A stretch of 64,000 nt of DNA from Geitlerinema sp. BBD 1991-9. GTDB taxonomy: Bacteria; Cyanobacteriota; Cyanobacteriia; Cyanobacteriales; Geitlerinemataceae. Shown in pieces: positions 36,003-45,606 of this stretch. The position numbers and the translations under genes are program-made. Below the pieces are notes generated by a model. That model was given only the letters and a program-made list of their open reading frames with translations. It made no database searches and was not told where the DNA came from. Position 1 is the stretch's first letter. The number at the start of each line of letters is the position of its first letter. Location: assembly GCA_001657325.1 (NCBI GenBank), contig LWRO01000008.1, forward strand, positions 124,001-188,000, in the 5' to 3' direction.

Positions 36003-37058
36003 ATGACGAATATTGAAGACACACCCAACCCTCTCAGTAAAATCACGGAATTGGTTCGTGCAGTCGACAAATCGGACGAAATGTCGCCGGAGTTGCAAGA
36101 GTCTGGAGAAGAACTTTACGATTCAATACATTCGATTTTAAGAAAATTTCAAAAATCTGCGATCGAAATGTGAGAATGTTTATCTGTTAGTTTTCAGAAA
36201 ATCGATCGATCTAGAGATACGTGGAATGCTAAAGCAAGAATTTGTGAAATCTCAACCGAACAGCTTTGGCATGAAATCGGACAAATTACAGGATGTATTC
36301 AGAAAGTAAAACTTTTAAAAAGCCGATTTCAAATCGAAAGTACTGACAAAATAGCAGAGAAATGGAAATCCAAATCTAGAGCAATAGAAAAGCTTTGGTT
36401 TTACGATAAAAACCACAAAAAGAAAAATGTTTCTAGATGGGAGTCAAAAGATTTTCAAGCAAAAATAACTGAAGAAATAAAAAACATATCAAACGAAATT
36501 TATTATGGCTTATGCTATCTCGTGAAAGAAATCTTCAGTTTATACGAACAAGGAATCAATGCCAGTCAAATCGAGCATTACCTTTTTTTAGAAGATCCCA
36601 AAACCCAAGAAATGTTTTGCGATCGCTTGGGCTTGGATTCGATTGAATCTCAACTGAAGTTTTCTCAAATCGATAGCGGCGAAATCCTAAATATACATTT
36701 AGATCGTTTTTCAAAAGAAGCAGAAAGTAAGCGTAAGCTAAATCTGGGAGTTCGGCCAGGAAAAACATATAGCGATTATGAAAAATTTGATATTGAGATA
36801 CAAAAACTGATTGCAGATATAATTACAACTATTTTTAACGAACGAATTGAACTGACAACTCATCTTTTAGAAGATATCTTATCATTTTACGATCGTTTGC
36901 TTCAACAACAACAGCAATATCGAAAAGAATCGGAAGAAATGCGACAAGCTGAGAAAGAATGGATTGATACACAATACGATCGACTTCAAGAAAGCGAACA
37001 AGAGTTGTCTCAAACCATCGAGCTTTGTAATTCGTTGCTCAGTCAAGAAACACAGTAG
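36003..37058 (+). pseudogene. Coiled-coil protein interrupted by an in-frame TGA
   Basis: 352 codons in one frame from ATG 36003 to the stop at 37058, broken only by TGA at 36171-36173 (codon 57). The 116 codons that follow the TGA contain no stop and no ATG, GTG or TTG; the first possible restart is GTG 36522, giving 178 residues. The product is Lys/Glu-rich and largely helical, with a glutamine run and a coiled coil at the end (QQQQQYRKESEEMRQAEKEW). No domain is recognised. Read-through, a non-standard start or recent inactivation are possible. Confidence 0.65.
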
Positions 37059-37335
37059 ATTAGGGGTTTTTGCCCTGCAATCGATCGAAAAGAACCTAAA
37101 AACTTAACAGTAGAATTTGGCACTTTTTGTTGGGTTTCACTGAGTTGAGACTGTTGGCAAAATATTTCTTCATGTCCACAAAACCCTGATTTTGCTGTCA
37201 GTCGCGTAACAAAGCGAAACAAGTTTTTCGGAGATGATAGCGCCAGACTGACCATTTTATCCTGTTAAGTTATGTTTCGTCAACAGTATCCACTGCGTTC
37301 AACCCAACCTACGAACTTCACAATTCATTCCTGTT

Positions 37336-38550
37336 TTAACCCGTTTTAGCTTTCTGTTTGCGTTTTCGGCTTTCGCAGTTGCGATCGTTTTCCTTTTTAG
37401 TATATTCAATATAATCGTAAAACTTTTTCGGCATCGGAATTTTCTGCGGTGGTAGACTTTCATCTACCGTTTTCAAATATCGGATAAATTCTTGACCCAA
37501 AACCTCTCCGAAAATCGTGGGGACAGCATTCCCAATTTGCTTGTACTGTTGCGCTTTCGTTCCGCAAAACCTCCATTGACGGGGAAATCCTTGCAGTTGT
37601 GCGACTTCCTGAAGCGTCAACCGTCTTAACGAACCGTCTTTCAGGCGAATCCAATCTTGAGACGACGAACCTGTTACAGTTCTCGCCGGAAGTTTTGTAT
37701 CAGCAATAAAGGTTCCTTGTCGATATCCCCAATGTCCGCCGGGTCGCGTCGATTCCACAATTCCCGAACTTTTTAAGCCCGATCCTTCGGGAATATCTTT
37801 TAACTTTTGCGCGAGTTCTGGCGTTGGTCGAATCCAGTTTTCTGAATCGGAATCTGCATATTGTTCTAGAAATTCTTCGAGAGTTTTCCAAGGCTTTAAG
37901 GGTTGATGCAGTAAATTGAGTTGAACTGCGTCATCCGCTTGTCTGGAAAACGTTGCTGCGGGAAATGACGGTGCAGTTCCGTGTTTGACTCCTACGATAA
38001 AACAGCGGACTCGTCTCTGAAAAGAGCCGTAATCAGCTGCGTTGAGTAAATCGACGCGACAGGAGTAGCCGATGGCTTCAAAGGATTCGAGTATTGCTTT
38101 AATGACACCGCCGGGAATGCCGTTTTTGTCTTTGGCGGTGACGAGTCCTCGGACATTTTCAAATAGAAAACATTTCGGTTGCAGTTCGTTTACAATTCGG
38201 ACAAATTCTAGAAATAATTGTCATCTGGGATCGAGGACACTTTGCATTTTTCCAGAACTGCTAAAGGTTTGACAGGGTGGGCCGCCGACAACGAGATCGA
38301 TCGATCGTCCTTGCGATAAGTCTTGTCCTGAGAGTTGGGTAATATCGCCAGGGACAATTTTCGTGTTTTCGAGAAATGTGCGATTTTTATGTTTTATGGG
38401 AAGTTGCTGTTGTTGGTTTTCTCGCAGGGTTTGACAACAGACTTCTTCCACGTCGTTGACACCGACGACGGTAAAGCCGACTCGTTCTAAGCCGATATCT
38501 AAACCCCGGACACCGGAAAACAGGCTGACGACTGTAAAGGGTTGATTCAT
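37336..38550 (-). pseudogene. C5-cytosine DNA methyltransferase split by an in-frame TGA
   Basis: 405 codons in one frame; motif I (FSGVRGLDIGLE), the catalytic Pro-Cys motif IV (GGPPCQTFSSSG), the ENV motif VI (FENVRGLV), motif VIII (QRRVRCFIVGV) and motif X (GNAVPTIFGEVLG) all lie in that frame. TGA at 38221-38223 (codon 110, after SVLDPR) falls between motifs IV and VI and would give a non-functional product unless read through. No frameshift or other stop was found on codon-by-codon reading of 37756-38223. It is the last gene of the leftward defence-like group, 76 bp after the Mrr-family gene. Confidence 0.88.
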
Positions 38551-38626
38551 TAAGCAAAATCACAAAGTAGCAAAGCGAACTTAGCCAAATCTCTTGGTCG
38601 CAACAGTTTATATTCTCAAACTAGAT

Positions 38627-39541
38627 CTAGTTATCTTCAAAATAATCTAAATCAATTTTTTTGAGTTTGTACTCTGATACTGGAGAAACTCCCAAATCAA
38701 AATCAATCATATATTGAGCGAGTTCTTCTCCATCAACAAGAACAACTTTCGTATCATTTTTGGGAGAATAAGCTTTCGCTTTTTCAGAAAATTTTGAAGT
38801 CGTAATAAAAATTCCTTTTTTAGCACCTTGACCGGCTAAAGCTCCCACAAACTTCTGAATTTCTGGTCTTCCTACTACATCATTCCAGCGTTTAGCTTGA
38901 ATGTAAATCGTATCTAATCCCAAGCGGTCTTCTTTAATGATACCATCGATCCCTTCGTCCCCTGTTTTGCCAATAGCTTGGCCGGCTTCTTTGATAGATC
39001 CTCCGTATCCCATTTTTACCAGAAGTTCTACAACCAACCTTTCAAAAAAAGTGGGAGAGCAAGATTTTACTTTGTCTAAAATTTCTTGAGCTAAAGTTGT
39101 TCGTATCTCTTGATATGAATACTCCAGCAACTCTTCTGGAGTTTGCTCGTTAGATTCGTTACTTATTGAATTTGATGATAATTTTCTATTTTTGGAGGTG
39201 CTGCCAATAAATTCTAAATATTCTGGGTATTGTTTGAGTAAAGCCAACTTAATAGATGGCGGATTACTTTTAAGTAAATCGAGTCCACGATCTGTAATTT
39301 TAAAAAACGATCGAATAGGATCTTCAAGAAGCCCAGCTTTTTTTAGATGTGTTCTCGACCAACCAACCCGATTACCAAAAATAGGTTGTTTTCCACTAGG
39401 GAGAAGTTCTTTGCACTCATCATGAGTTAAATTAAAATATTCAGCAAGATGCTGAATAGCTTCTTGAATAGAATGTTCTTTGCGATCTCCAGCAAACTGA
39501 AGTAGAGGAAGAAGAATGCTTTGAAAGTCAGGAATTGCCAT
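38627..39541 (-). CDS. Mrr-family restriction endonuclease
   Basis: 304-aa protein from the ATG at 39541 (MAIPDFQSIL). The N-terminal Mrr_N winged-helix domain (about 1-95) includes NRVGWSRTHLKKAGLLEDP; the C-terminal Mrr catalytic domain (about 160-290) has the PD-(D/E)xK-type elements GDEGIDGIIKEDRLGLDTIY then QAKRW, and FVGALAGQGAKKGIFITTS. It is expected to cut DNA, typically modified DNA. Beside a C5 methyltransferase it may be either a type IV-like nuclease or the cognate restriction partner. Intact, unlike three of its neighbours. Confidence 0.88.
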   Translation of the reverse strand: MAIPDFQSILLPLLQFAGDRKEHSIQEAIQHLAEYFNLTHDECKELLPSGKQPIFGNRVGWSRTHLKKAGLLEDPIRSFFKITDRGLDLLKSNPPSIKLALLKQYPEYLEFIGSTSKNRKLSSNSISNESNEQTPEELLEYSYQEIRTTLAQEILDKVKSCSPTFFERLVVELLVKMGYGGSIKEAGQAIGKTGDEGIDGIIKEDRLGLDTIYIQAKRWNDVVGRPEIQKFVGALAGQGAKKGIFITTSKFSEKAKAYSPKNDTKVVLVDGEELAQYMIDFDLGVSPVSEYKLKKIDLDYFEDN

Positions 39542-39578
39542 CAATACTTTTTGTTTGAGCAGATACACAGTTAAACTT

Positions 39579-40061
39579 TTAATAAGTTGAAAGAGGGATT
39601 TGTGAATCCTGAGTCTTGAAAGTGAGAGAATAATCGGTTACTTGTTCTGCAAGTAAAATTTCTTCTTCTTTTAAGTAATGAAAGTTTTGGGGAGGTTTGA
39701 ATTGATTCCATTGTTTGCGAACATCTTCTAGAGACATTTTAATGCAATGTATTGAGTTAATACAAATTCCCACTCCTAAAGTTGATTTTTGATAATAAGC
39801 ATCAAATTCTTCTTTAGTTACTCCTGCTTTATTTTTGACTTTATCCCATAATTTTTTTGGGGATTCACAGATAATCCCTTGAACCTCAAACCAGCCAATC
39901 AATGATTTAGAAGGTGAAGATTCATAAACTAGAATAAAGTCACCCTTTTGAATTTTTGGGCGTGTTTTTCTAAGCTCAATAGTTTTCTGGCCATCAAGAA
40001 TTTTTTGGACATACTGAGGCTTGATGGATAGTAGCAAGACTTTTGGCTTTTGCTGAATCAT
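39579..40061 (-). CDS. ASCH-domain protein
   Basis: 160-aa protein with an ASCH (PUA-like) domain in its first 110 residues: LLLSIKPQYVQKILDGQKTI, ELRKTRPKIQKGDFILVYES and GWFEVQGII are typical. ASCH proteins are thought to bind RNA or modified nucleotides. The ATG at 40061 overlaps the stop of the upstream GNAT-type gene by ATGA, so the two are translationally coupled, and the Mrr gene starts 37 bp downstream. Its charged, A+T-rich character matches the island. Confidence 0.85.
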   Translation of the reverse strand: MIQQKPKVLLLSIKPQYVQKILDGQKTIELRKTRPKIQKGDFILVYESSPSKSLIGWFEVQGIICESPKKLWDKVKNKAGVTKEEFDAYYQKSTLGVGICINSIHCIKMSLEDVRKQWNQFKPPQNFHYLKEEEILLAEQVTDYSLTFKTQDSQIPLSTY

Positions 40062-42184
40062 TGTGATTTTAAGTTAAATCCTAAACGATATAATGTTACA
40101 AATTCTGGCTGATAAATTTTTCTGGGAGATTGCAGAGGAGCATTACTCTCTAGGCATTGTTTAATAGTTTGTAAATCGACAGGACGATCGAATAATTCTG
40201 TATGACTAAATTTAATTGCCATTACTTTCCCGCTTTTGTTGGCGCAAGCTTGAATTTGCTTGAGATTATAAAAGCCAAGATGCTGGAACCGTTTATGAAG
40301 ATCGCCAGGATAACCTATTATAACATCATCTACTTGAGAACAGGCTCGGATGGTACTTAAGTCAGAGTATCCTTCATCCTTAGACTGGCTGACATACCAT
40401 AGTATACGTGCAGGAGTTCCATTTTTTAATCCTGCATGAGCGTTAGGACTTTTATAGTAAACGGACTCTAGGCTTAGAAATAAACTAGATTTCTGAACAC
40501 CAAATCAATTTTCTTGGGCTAACTTTTCGTCAAATAGTTCTTTCGCTGCTTCTGGCTTGATGGGTACAATGAAGTTAGGTATATTAGAGTCTTCAATCTT
40601 TAAAGGCCACAGCAATCGCTCAATATCCATTGCACTGACAGAATCTTGCCTGAAGTTATTAGATTTTAAAATTGAAATCAGTAACTTGCTTGGTGATGTG
40701 TATTCACTTACATTTTTGGCGGCATTTTTTAGATATTCAATTGTATTTTTAGTGCTTAAAATATTTCGACTGCAACACTTTATCCATTCTGATTGACTAG
40801 AGTCATGGATAAAGTATTGAGACTGTAAAGCATTAACTTCAAATTCCTCGAGATGAGGATCGCTTATTCTGACAAAGTCCTTTCCTTCAGAAATGGCAAT
40901 TTTGAGAAGTTCATGTACGATGTAATTGATTAAGGTTTTAGAAATATTAAGAGTGCTTAAACCTCTAAGAATAGGAACTGTAATTTCATTCGATCTTGAG
41001 ACATCATAAATCGCACAAACATAAGGATGTCGATCGTAGATTAATATATTACTTTTGAATTTATTCTTTTGATTGGCATATACACGCAAATTTTTGAGAA
41101 GCTGTTTGGGATTCTCATTTGATGTTATTCGATGTATCTTTTTACTTAATTCAGATAAATTCCATGTAGCTAAAGATTGTTGATCGATAGAATTGTTGAG
41201 TAGACGTAATGGTTGATAATTAAGCTGAGTAGTAATCTCTTCTCGCAAGGCAACCATATCTTCCAGCGATAAAATACGAACTCCAAAATTTACATAAAAT
41301 AGATCGGATGCTTTCAAAAGAGATTCTTGAGAAGTGATAAAGTAAGGGATATCTGATGCCGAACATCTTGCAATATGTCTCAAACTTATTTCATCAAAAC
41401 TGATAGAAGATCGCTCTACTAGAATGCAAACTTCCTCTAAGATAGATTCAAAAACAGTAAATTCACACCCTTTTTGAGAAAAATGAGTTTGTACTGTCCG
41501 TTGTAGATATTTTTTGGTTGAAGAATCGTAATTGCGATCGATTTCATTAAAAATCTCATCAGTAATGCAAACTCCAAGATCGGAGCGCAGCCAATCAATT
41601 GAATACTGCTGCGCCGGACTTTGCTGCGTGAATTTATATAAAGTCTCCGCATCAATAGCCGAGCGAAATGTTAAAGTATCAGATACAGCTTCGGCTAAAA
41701 AAATCGAAGTATACGCTGGATGTACAAATTCATGAGACCAAACTTTTAAAGTGTCTCCTGGGGTTTTAGCATCTTTTTCGTAGATTGGAACATAGCCTAA
41801 TTTAGTCCACATTCCATCAATCCCATAATTATCTTTACATTCGAGACGAATCCCGCGAACTTTAGGTTTAGTCAAATCAATTAATTTTTTGTTTAAGATC
41901 TTGGCTATTTTTAATCCGCGATATTCTGGATTTACACACAATTGCCAAACTGTTGCGTATCCTTTTTTAGTATTGATACTCCAAATCAAATAGCCGACGA
42001 GTTGTTTATTTTTTAGTGCAACGATTATTCCAGGCTGTTTTGCATATCGGCAAAAAAATGAATAAGGTTGAAAACTTTAAGTTTTTATATTAGCGTCAGC
42101 AAGCTTATTGACCTCTTTTAGGTATGGAGAATCTTCATGAATGATTTGGATTTTGATTTTCAGATTTGAGCGATCCATAGACAT
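40058..42184 (-). pseudogene. GNAT - PIN-like - PUA/ASCH-like multidomain gene with two in-frame stops
   Basis: 709 codons in one frame from ATG 42184 to a TGA overlapping the ASCH gene (ATGA). Internal stops: TAA at 42077-42079 (codon 36) and TGA at 40505-40507 (codon 560); no frameshift. The GNAT domain (about 1-150) includes LCVNPEYRGLKIAKILN; a PIN-like part (about 180-340) includes AIDAETLY, SFDEISLRHIA and YFITSQESLL; the C-terminal part after the TGA (ARILWYVSQSK, FDRPVDL) resembles an EVE/ASCH-like domain. In the annotated middle ORF, the start at 41989 is a TTG inside the GNAT fold. I believe related cyanobacterial proteins are full length, from memory. Confidence 0.8.
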
Positions 42185-42195
42185 ACTGCAAATAA

Positions 42196-42239
42196 CCAAA
42201 GTCACATTCTTAGTTTACCTCATAAGAATGTAACTTTGG
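42196..42239. promoter_or_regulatory. 17-bp near-perfect inverted repeat before the GNAT operon
   Basis: CCAAAGTCACATTCTTA (42196-42212) and TAAGAATGTAACTTTGG (42223-42239) pair at 16 of 17 positions around a 10-nt loop, 12 bp before the ATG at 42184. It could be an operator for the island operon, an attenuating hairpin in its leader, or a transposon-end relic. Confidence 0.5.
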
Positions 42240-42273
42240 AAGGGGGCGCGATACAGCAACCCACGCCTAGGCA

Positions 42274-42295
42274 TTCCCAGGCTCACGCCTGGGAA
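42274..42295 (-). terminator. Hairpin past the RND gene stop
   Basis: TTCCCAGGC-tcac-GCCTGGGAA, a perfect 9-bp stem 15 bp downstream of the 42311 stop. It belongs to a common cyanobacterial CCTGGGAACG repeat type. No T-tract, so termination is probable but not certain. Confidence 0.5.
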
Positions 42296-42310
42296 CGAGA
42301 CGGCGACAAA

Positions 42311-45300
42311 CTAACGACTCAACAACTTCGGCAAACGGAAGAGTTTCAACTCGCCACCGAGTATCTTTCGCAGCGAACCGTTCATATTATCGATGTAGGT
42401 AAACAACACCGGAACCACCACCAGCGTTAACATCGTTGAAGTCGAAAAACCACCGATAACTGAAATCGCCATCGGAGAACGAACCTCGCCACCTGCACCC
42501 CACTCCAACGCAATCGGTAACATCCCCGCAATCGTCGAAATGGCAGTCATGAAAATCGGACGCAAACGCGAAACCCCTGCTTCGACGATCGATTTAAATT
42601 GCGGTAAACCTTGTTCCTCGTTTGCCAACGTACAATCGACGAGCAAAATGGCGTTTTTCGTCACCAATCCCATTAACAAAACGATACCGATGAGTGCAAA
42701 CAAGCCGAGTTCTTTTTGAGCGATTAACAATCCCAGTAACGCACCACCGATCGAAAGCGGTAACGCCACCAAAATCGTCAGAGGATAGAGGAAGTTGTTA
42801 TACAACAACACCAAAATGGCATAAATACACAAGACAGCGAACGCCAACGCTCCCAAGAAACGACTGAAGACATCGATCATGATTTTCGCGTCGCCCGAAG
42901 CCTGTTGGTACACCCCCGGCGGTAACGGATTCATGGCAGGAAGTGCTTGCACGGCGGCGACAGCATCGCCGAGAGAAATTCCCTGTAAGTTTCCTTCAAT
43001 GGCGACTTGGCGCGATCGATCGAATCGATCGACTTGTGCGGGGCCGCTCCCTAACGTGATACTGGCGACAGACGAGAGCGGAACCAGCGATCCGGATTGG
43101 GTGGGAATCTCCAGATTTCTCAACGTGGCTAAATCGTCGCGATAGGGTTCGGCAATTTGAACGCGGATGGGAATTTGTCGATCGGGTAAATCGAACTTCG
43201 CTAAATTGGCTTCGATGTCCCCTAACGTTGCTAAATTGGCAGTTCGGGCGATCGATTGAACCGAAACTCCTAAATCCGCCGCTCGTTCGATATCTGGCTG
43301 AATCAAAATCTCCGGTTTCACCAAACTGGCACTCGAGGCAACTTCCACCAAACCGGGAATTTCGCGCATCTGTTTCTCGAGGTCGTTCGCCGCCTGCATT
43401 AACGCCTCGGGATTGTCACTTTTGAGAACGATCGATAGGTCTTTACTACTTCCCCCTGCACCAGCAGATTGGAAGCTAATGCGGGCCCCTGGAACCTCAG
43501 CGAAGCGGGGACGAATCTGTTCCTCAAACTGTCGTTGATCGGCTTCACGTTCGTCTTTCGGTTTCAACATCGCTGTAATAACCGCTTCGTTAACGCGACT
43601 TTCCGAACCGCCGCTTCCGAGGGAGACAAAGACGTTCTCAGTCGCCGGATGCTCTAACAGAATTTGCGAGAGTCGATCGCCGACAGTTTCGGTATCTTGT
43701 ATCGTCGCCCCTGGCGGAAGTTCCACGTTTACGGTACTAATACCTTGGTCGCCTTCGACGAACAGTCCCTTGGGAATGTACGGAACTAACTGCAAACTCC
43801 CGATGAAGAAGGCGATAGCAATTAATAAAGTGGTGATGCGGTTGCGTAACGCCCAGGTGAGGGCGCGACGATAAGGCCCCGGTTTCGGCGAGGGGTTCAT
43901 CGTGTTGGGTTGGCAAATCGCCGAGGCTTTCGGCTTGAGGAGGTACGCCGACAACATCGGAGTCATCGTCGTGGCTACCAACGTCGAGAACATGGTAGAC
44001 ACCGCCACTGTTACGCCGAAGGGTTGGAAGAATTGCCCCGGAACGCCCCCCATAAACGCCACAGGCATAAATACCGCAACGATCGTCGCCGTCGTCGCCA
44101 CCACCGCCAAACCGATTTCGTTGGCTGCGTCTAACGCCGCTTGAAAGGGTTTTTTACCCATTTTGAGGTGCGTGTCGATGTTTTCGATCATGCAGATCGC
44201 GTCATCGACGAGGTTTCCCACCGCTAACGCCAACGCCAACAACGTCATCCCGTTGAGGGTATAGTTCAGCAGTTGCATCACCATGAAGGTGGGGACGATC
44301 GAAAGCGGAAGCGCCAAACCTGTAATTAGCGTCGCTCGCCAATCTCGCAGGAACAAGCCGACAGTAATCGTAGTGAGGAGACAGCCAAAGACGAGTGCGT
44401 CGATCGAGGCTTGGTAAGAATCGCGGATTTCGTCGGCGCGGGTGAAGATGAGATCGATCGAGATATCGTCGGGGAGAATTCCCGCCGTCAGTCGATCGAC
44501 TTCTTCGCGAACCCCTTCTTCCACGGGAACCATACTCGTCCCGGTACTTCGCAATACGGAAAACGCCACCACGCTTTCCTCGCCATCGCGGGTGACGAAT
44601 TTCGCCAGTTGTCGGGGATCGGCGAAACTGTCGCTCACCTCACCCAAACTGGACAGGGGAACGGAACCGCCGCTGGGTAAAACGATACGATATTGCTGTA
44701 AATCCTCGACGGTGGGCGCACTTCCGAGGGTTCGAATGCTTTTTTCCTGGCCGCCAGCTTCGGAACGTCCCCCGGAGAGGTTGGTGTTAAACGAGCGAAT
44801 TTGGTCGTTGACTTGGGTAGCGGTGATACCTAACGCTTTGAGGCGTTGGGGGTTCAGTTGCACGCGAATTTCGCGATCGACCCCACCCGTTCGTTGAATT
44901 TGGGCGACTCCCGACACTTGCAGCAGTGCGCTGCTAAGTTCTCGATCGACCAATTGGCTGAGTTCTTCAACCGATCGTTGGTTCGATCGAACGGCGTAAC
45001 TCATAATCGCCCCACCGGAAAACTCCAGTCGTTTGACGATGGGTTCGTTGATGTCCTGGGGTAAATCTTGACGAATTTGCGAAACAGCGTTGCGAACGTC
45101 GTTCGTCGCTCGATCGGTATCCGTTCCTAAATCAAAGTTAATCGTGGTGATTGAAAGTCCGTCGTTCACCGTCGATTGCAACTCGTCGATATTTCCCAAT
45201 CCCGCGACGGCATCTTCAACCTTTTGCGTGACCTGAGATTCGAGTTCCGCCGGGCCCGCGCCCGGTTGCGTCACGGTAATTTGCACGACGGGAATATCGA

Positions 45301-45418
45301 TATTCGGCGTATCGTCGATACCGAGACCGAAAAACGAGGCCATCCCCACGAGACTGAGGATGATAAATAGAACGAGGGTTGGAACGGGGCGTTTGACAGA
45401 CCAGGTGGAGAGACTCAT
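42311..45418 (-). CDS. RND-family efflux transporter permease
   Basis: 1035-aa inner-membrane RND pump of the AcrB/MdtB type that exports drugs, dyes or other compounds by proton antiport. TM1 starts at residue 12 (PVPTLVLFIILSLVGMASFF), periplasmic porter loops follow, and TM4 carries the proton-relay pair D-D in GNLVDDAICMIEN. The second half repeats the pattern with TMs such as ALAFAVLCIYAILVLLYNNF. It is downstream of its membrane-fusion partner (45607-47187) on the same strand. No outer membrane TolC-like gene is adjacent. Substrate unknown. Confidence 0.93.
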   Translation of the reverse strand: MSLSTWSVKRPVPTLVLFIILSLVGMASFFGLGIDDTPNIDIPVVQITVTQPGAGPAELESQVTQKVEDAVAGLGNIDELQSTVNDGLSITTINFDLGTDTDRATNDVRNAVSQIRQDLPQDINEPIVKRLEFSGGAIMSYAVRSNQRSVEELSQLVDRELSSALLQVSGVAQIQRTGGVDREIRVQLNPQRLKALGITATQVNDQIRSFNTNLSGGRSEAGGQEKSIRTLGSAPTVEDLQQYRIVLPSGGSVPLSSLGEVSDSFADPRQLAKFVTRDGEESVVAFSVLRSTGTSMVPVEEGVREEVDRLTAGILPDDISIDLIFTRADEIRDSYQASIDALVFGCLLTTITVGLFLRDWRATLITGLALPLSIVPTFMVMQLLNYTLNGMTLLALALAVGNLVDDAICMIENIDTHLKMGKKPFQAALDAANEIGLAVVATTATIVAVFMPVAFMGGVPGQFFQPFGVTVAVSTMFSTLVATTMTPMLSAYLLKPKASAICQPNTMNPSPKPGPYRRALTWALRNRITTLLIAIAFFIGSLQLVPYIPKGLFVEGDQGISTVNVELPPGATIQDTETVGDRLSQILLEHPATENVFVSLGSGGSESRVNEAVITAMLKPKDEREADQRQFEEQIRPRFAEVPGARISFQSAGAGGSSKDLSIVLKSDNPEALMQAANDLEKQMREIPGLVEVASSASLVKPEILIQPDIERAADLGVSVQSIARTANLATLGDIEANLAKFDLPDRQIPIRVQIAEPYRDDLATLRNLEIPTQSGSLVPLSSVASITLGSGPAQVDRFDRSRQVAIEGNLQGISLGDAVAAVQALPAMNPLPPGVYQQASGDAKIMIDVFSRFLGALAFAVLCIYAILVLLYNNFLYPLTILVALPLSIGGALLGLLIAQKELGLFALIGIVLLMGLVTKNAILLVDCTLANEEQGLPQFKSIVEAGVSRLRPIFMTAISTIAGMLPIALEWGAGGEVRSPMAISVIGGFSTSTMLTLVVVPVLFTYIDNMNGSLRKILGGELKLFRLPKLLSR

Positions 45419-45442
45419 GGGTGGAGGAGGAAAGGGGAAGAC

Positions 45443-45603
45443 TTTACAGTGAGCAGTGAGCAGTTACCACTGTTCGCTGTTGGCTGTTGACTGCTCACTG
45501 TAAAAGGGGACAAGGAGAAACTGTTAACTGAAACCTGTCTTCACTGGTGACTGATAACTGGTGACTGATAACTGGTGACTGATGACTGGTGACTGGTGAC
45601 TGA
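45443..45603. repeat. Inverted and tandem repeats between the efflux genes
   Basis: A perfect 14-bp inverted repeat (45443-45456 tttacagtgagcag with 45491-45504) is followed at 45541-45603 by tandem 14-15-bp units of ctgataactggtga / ctgatgactggtga. The array is related to the block at 33151 and probably lies in the transcribed leader of the permease gene. Confidence 0.75.
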
Positions 45604-45606
45604 AAA

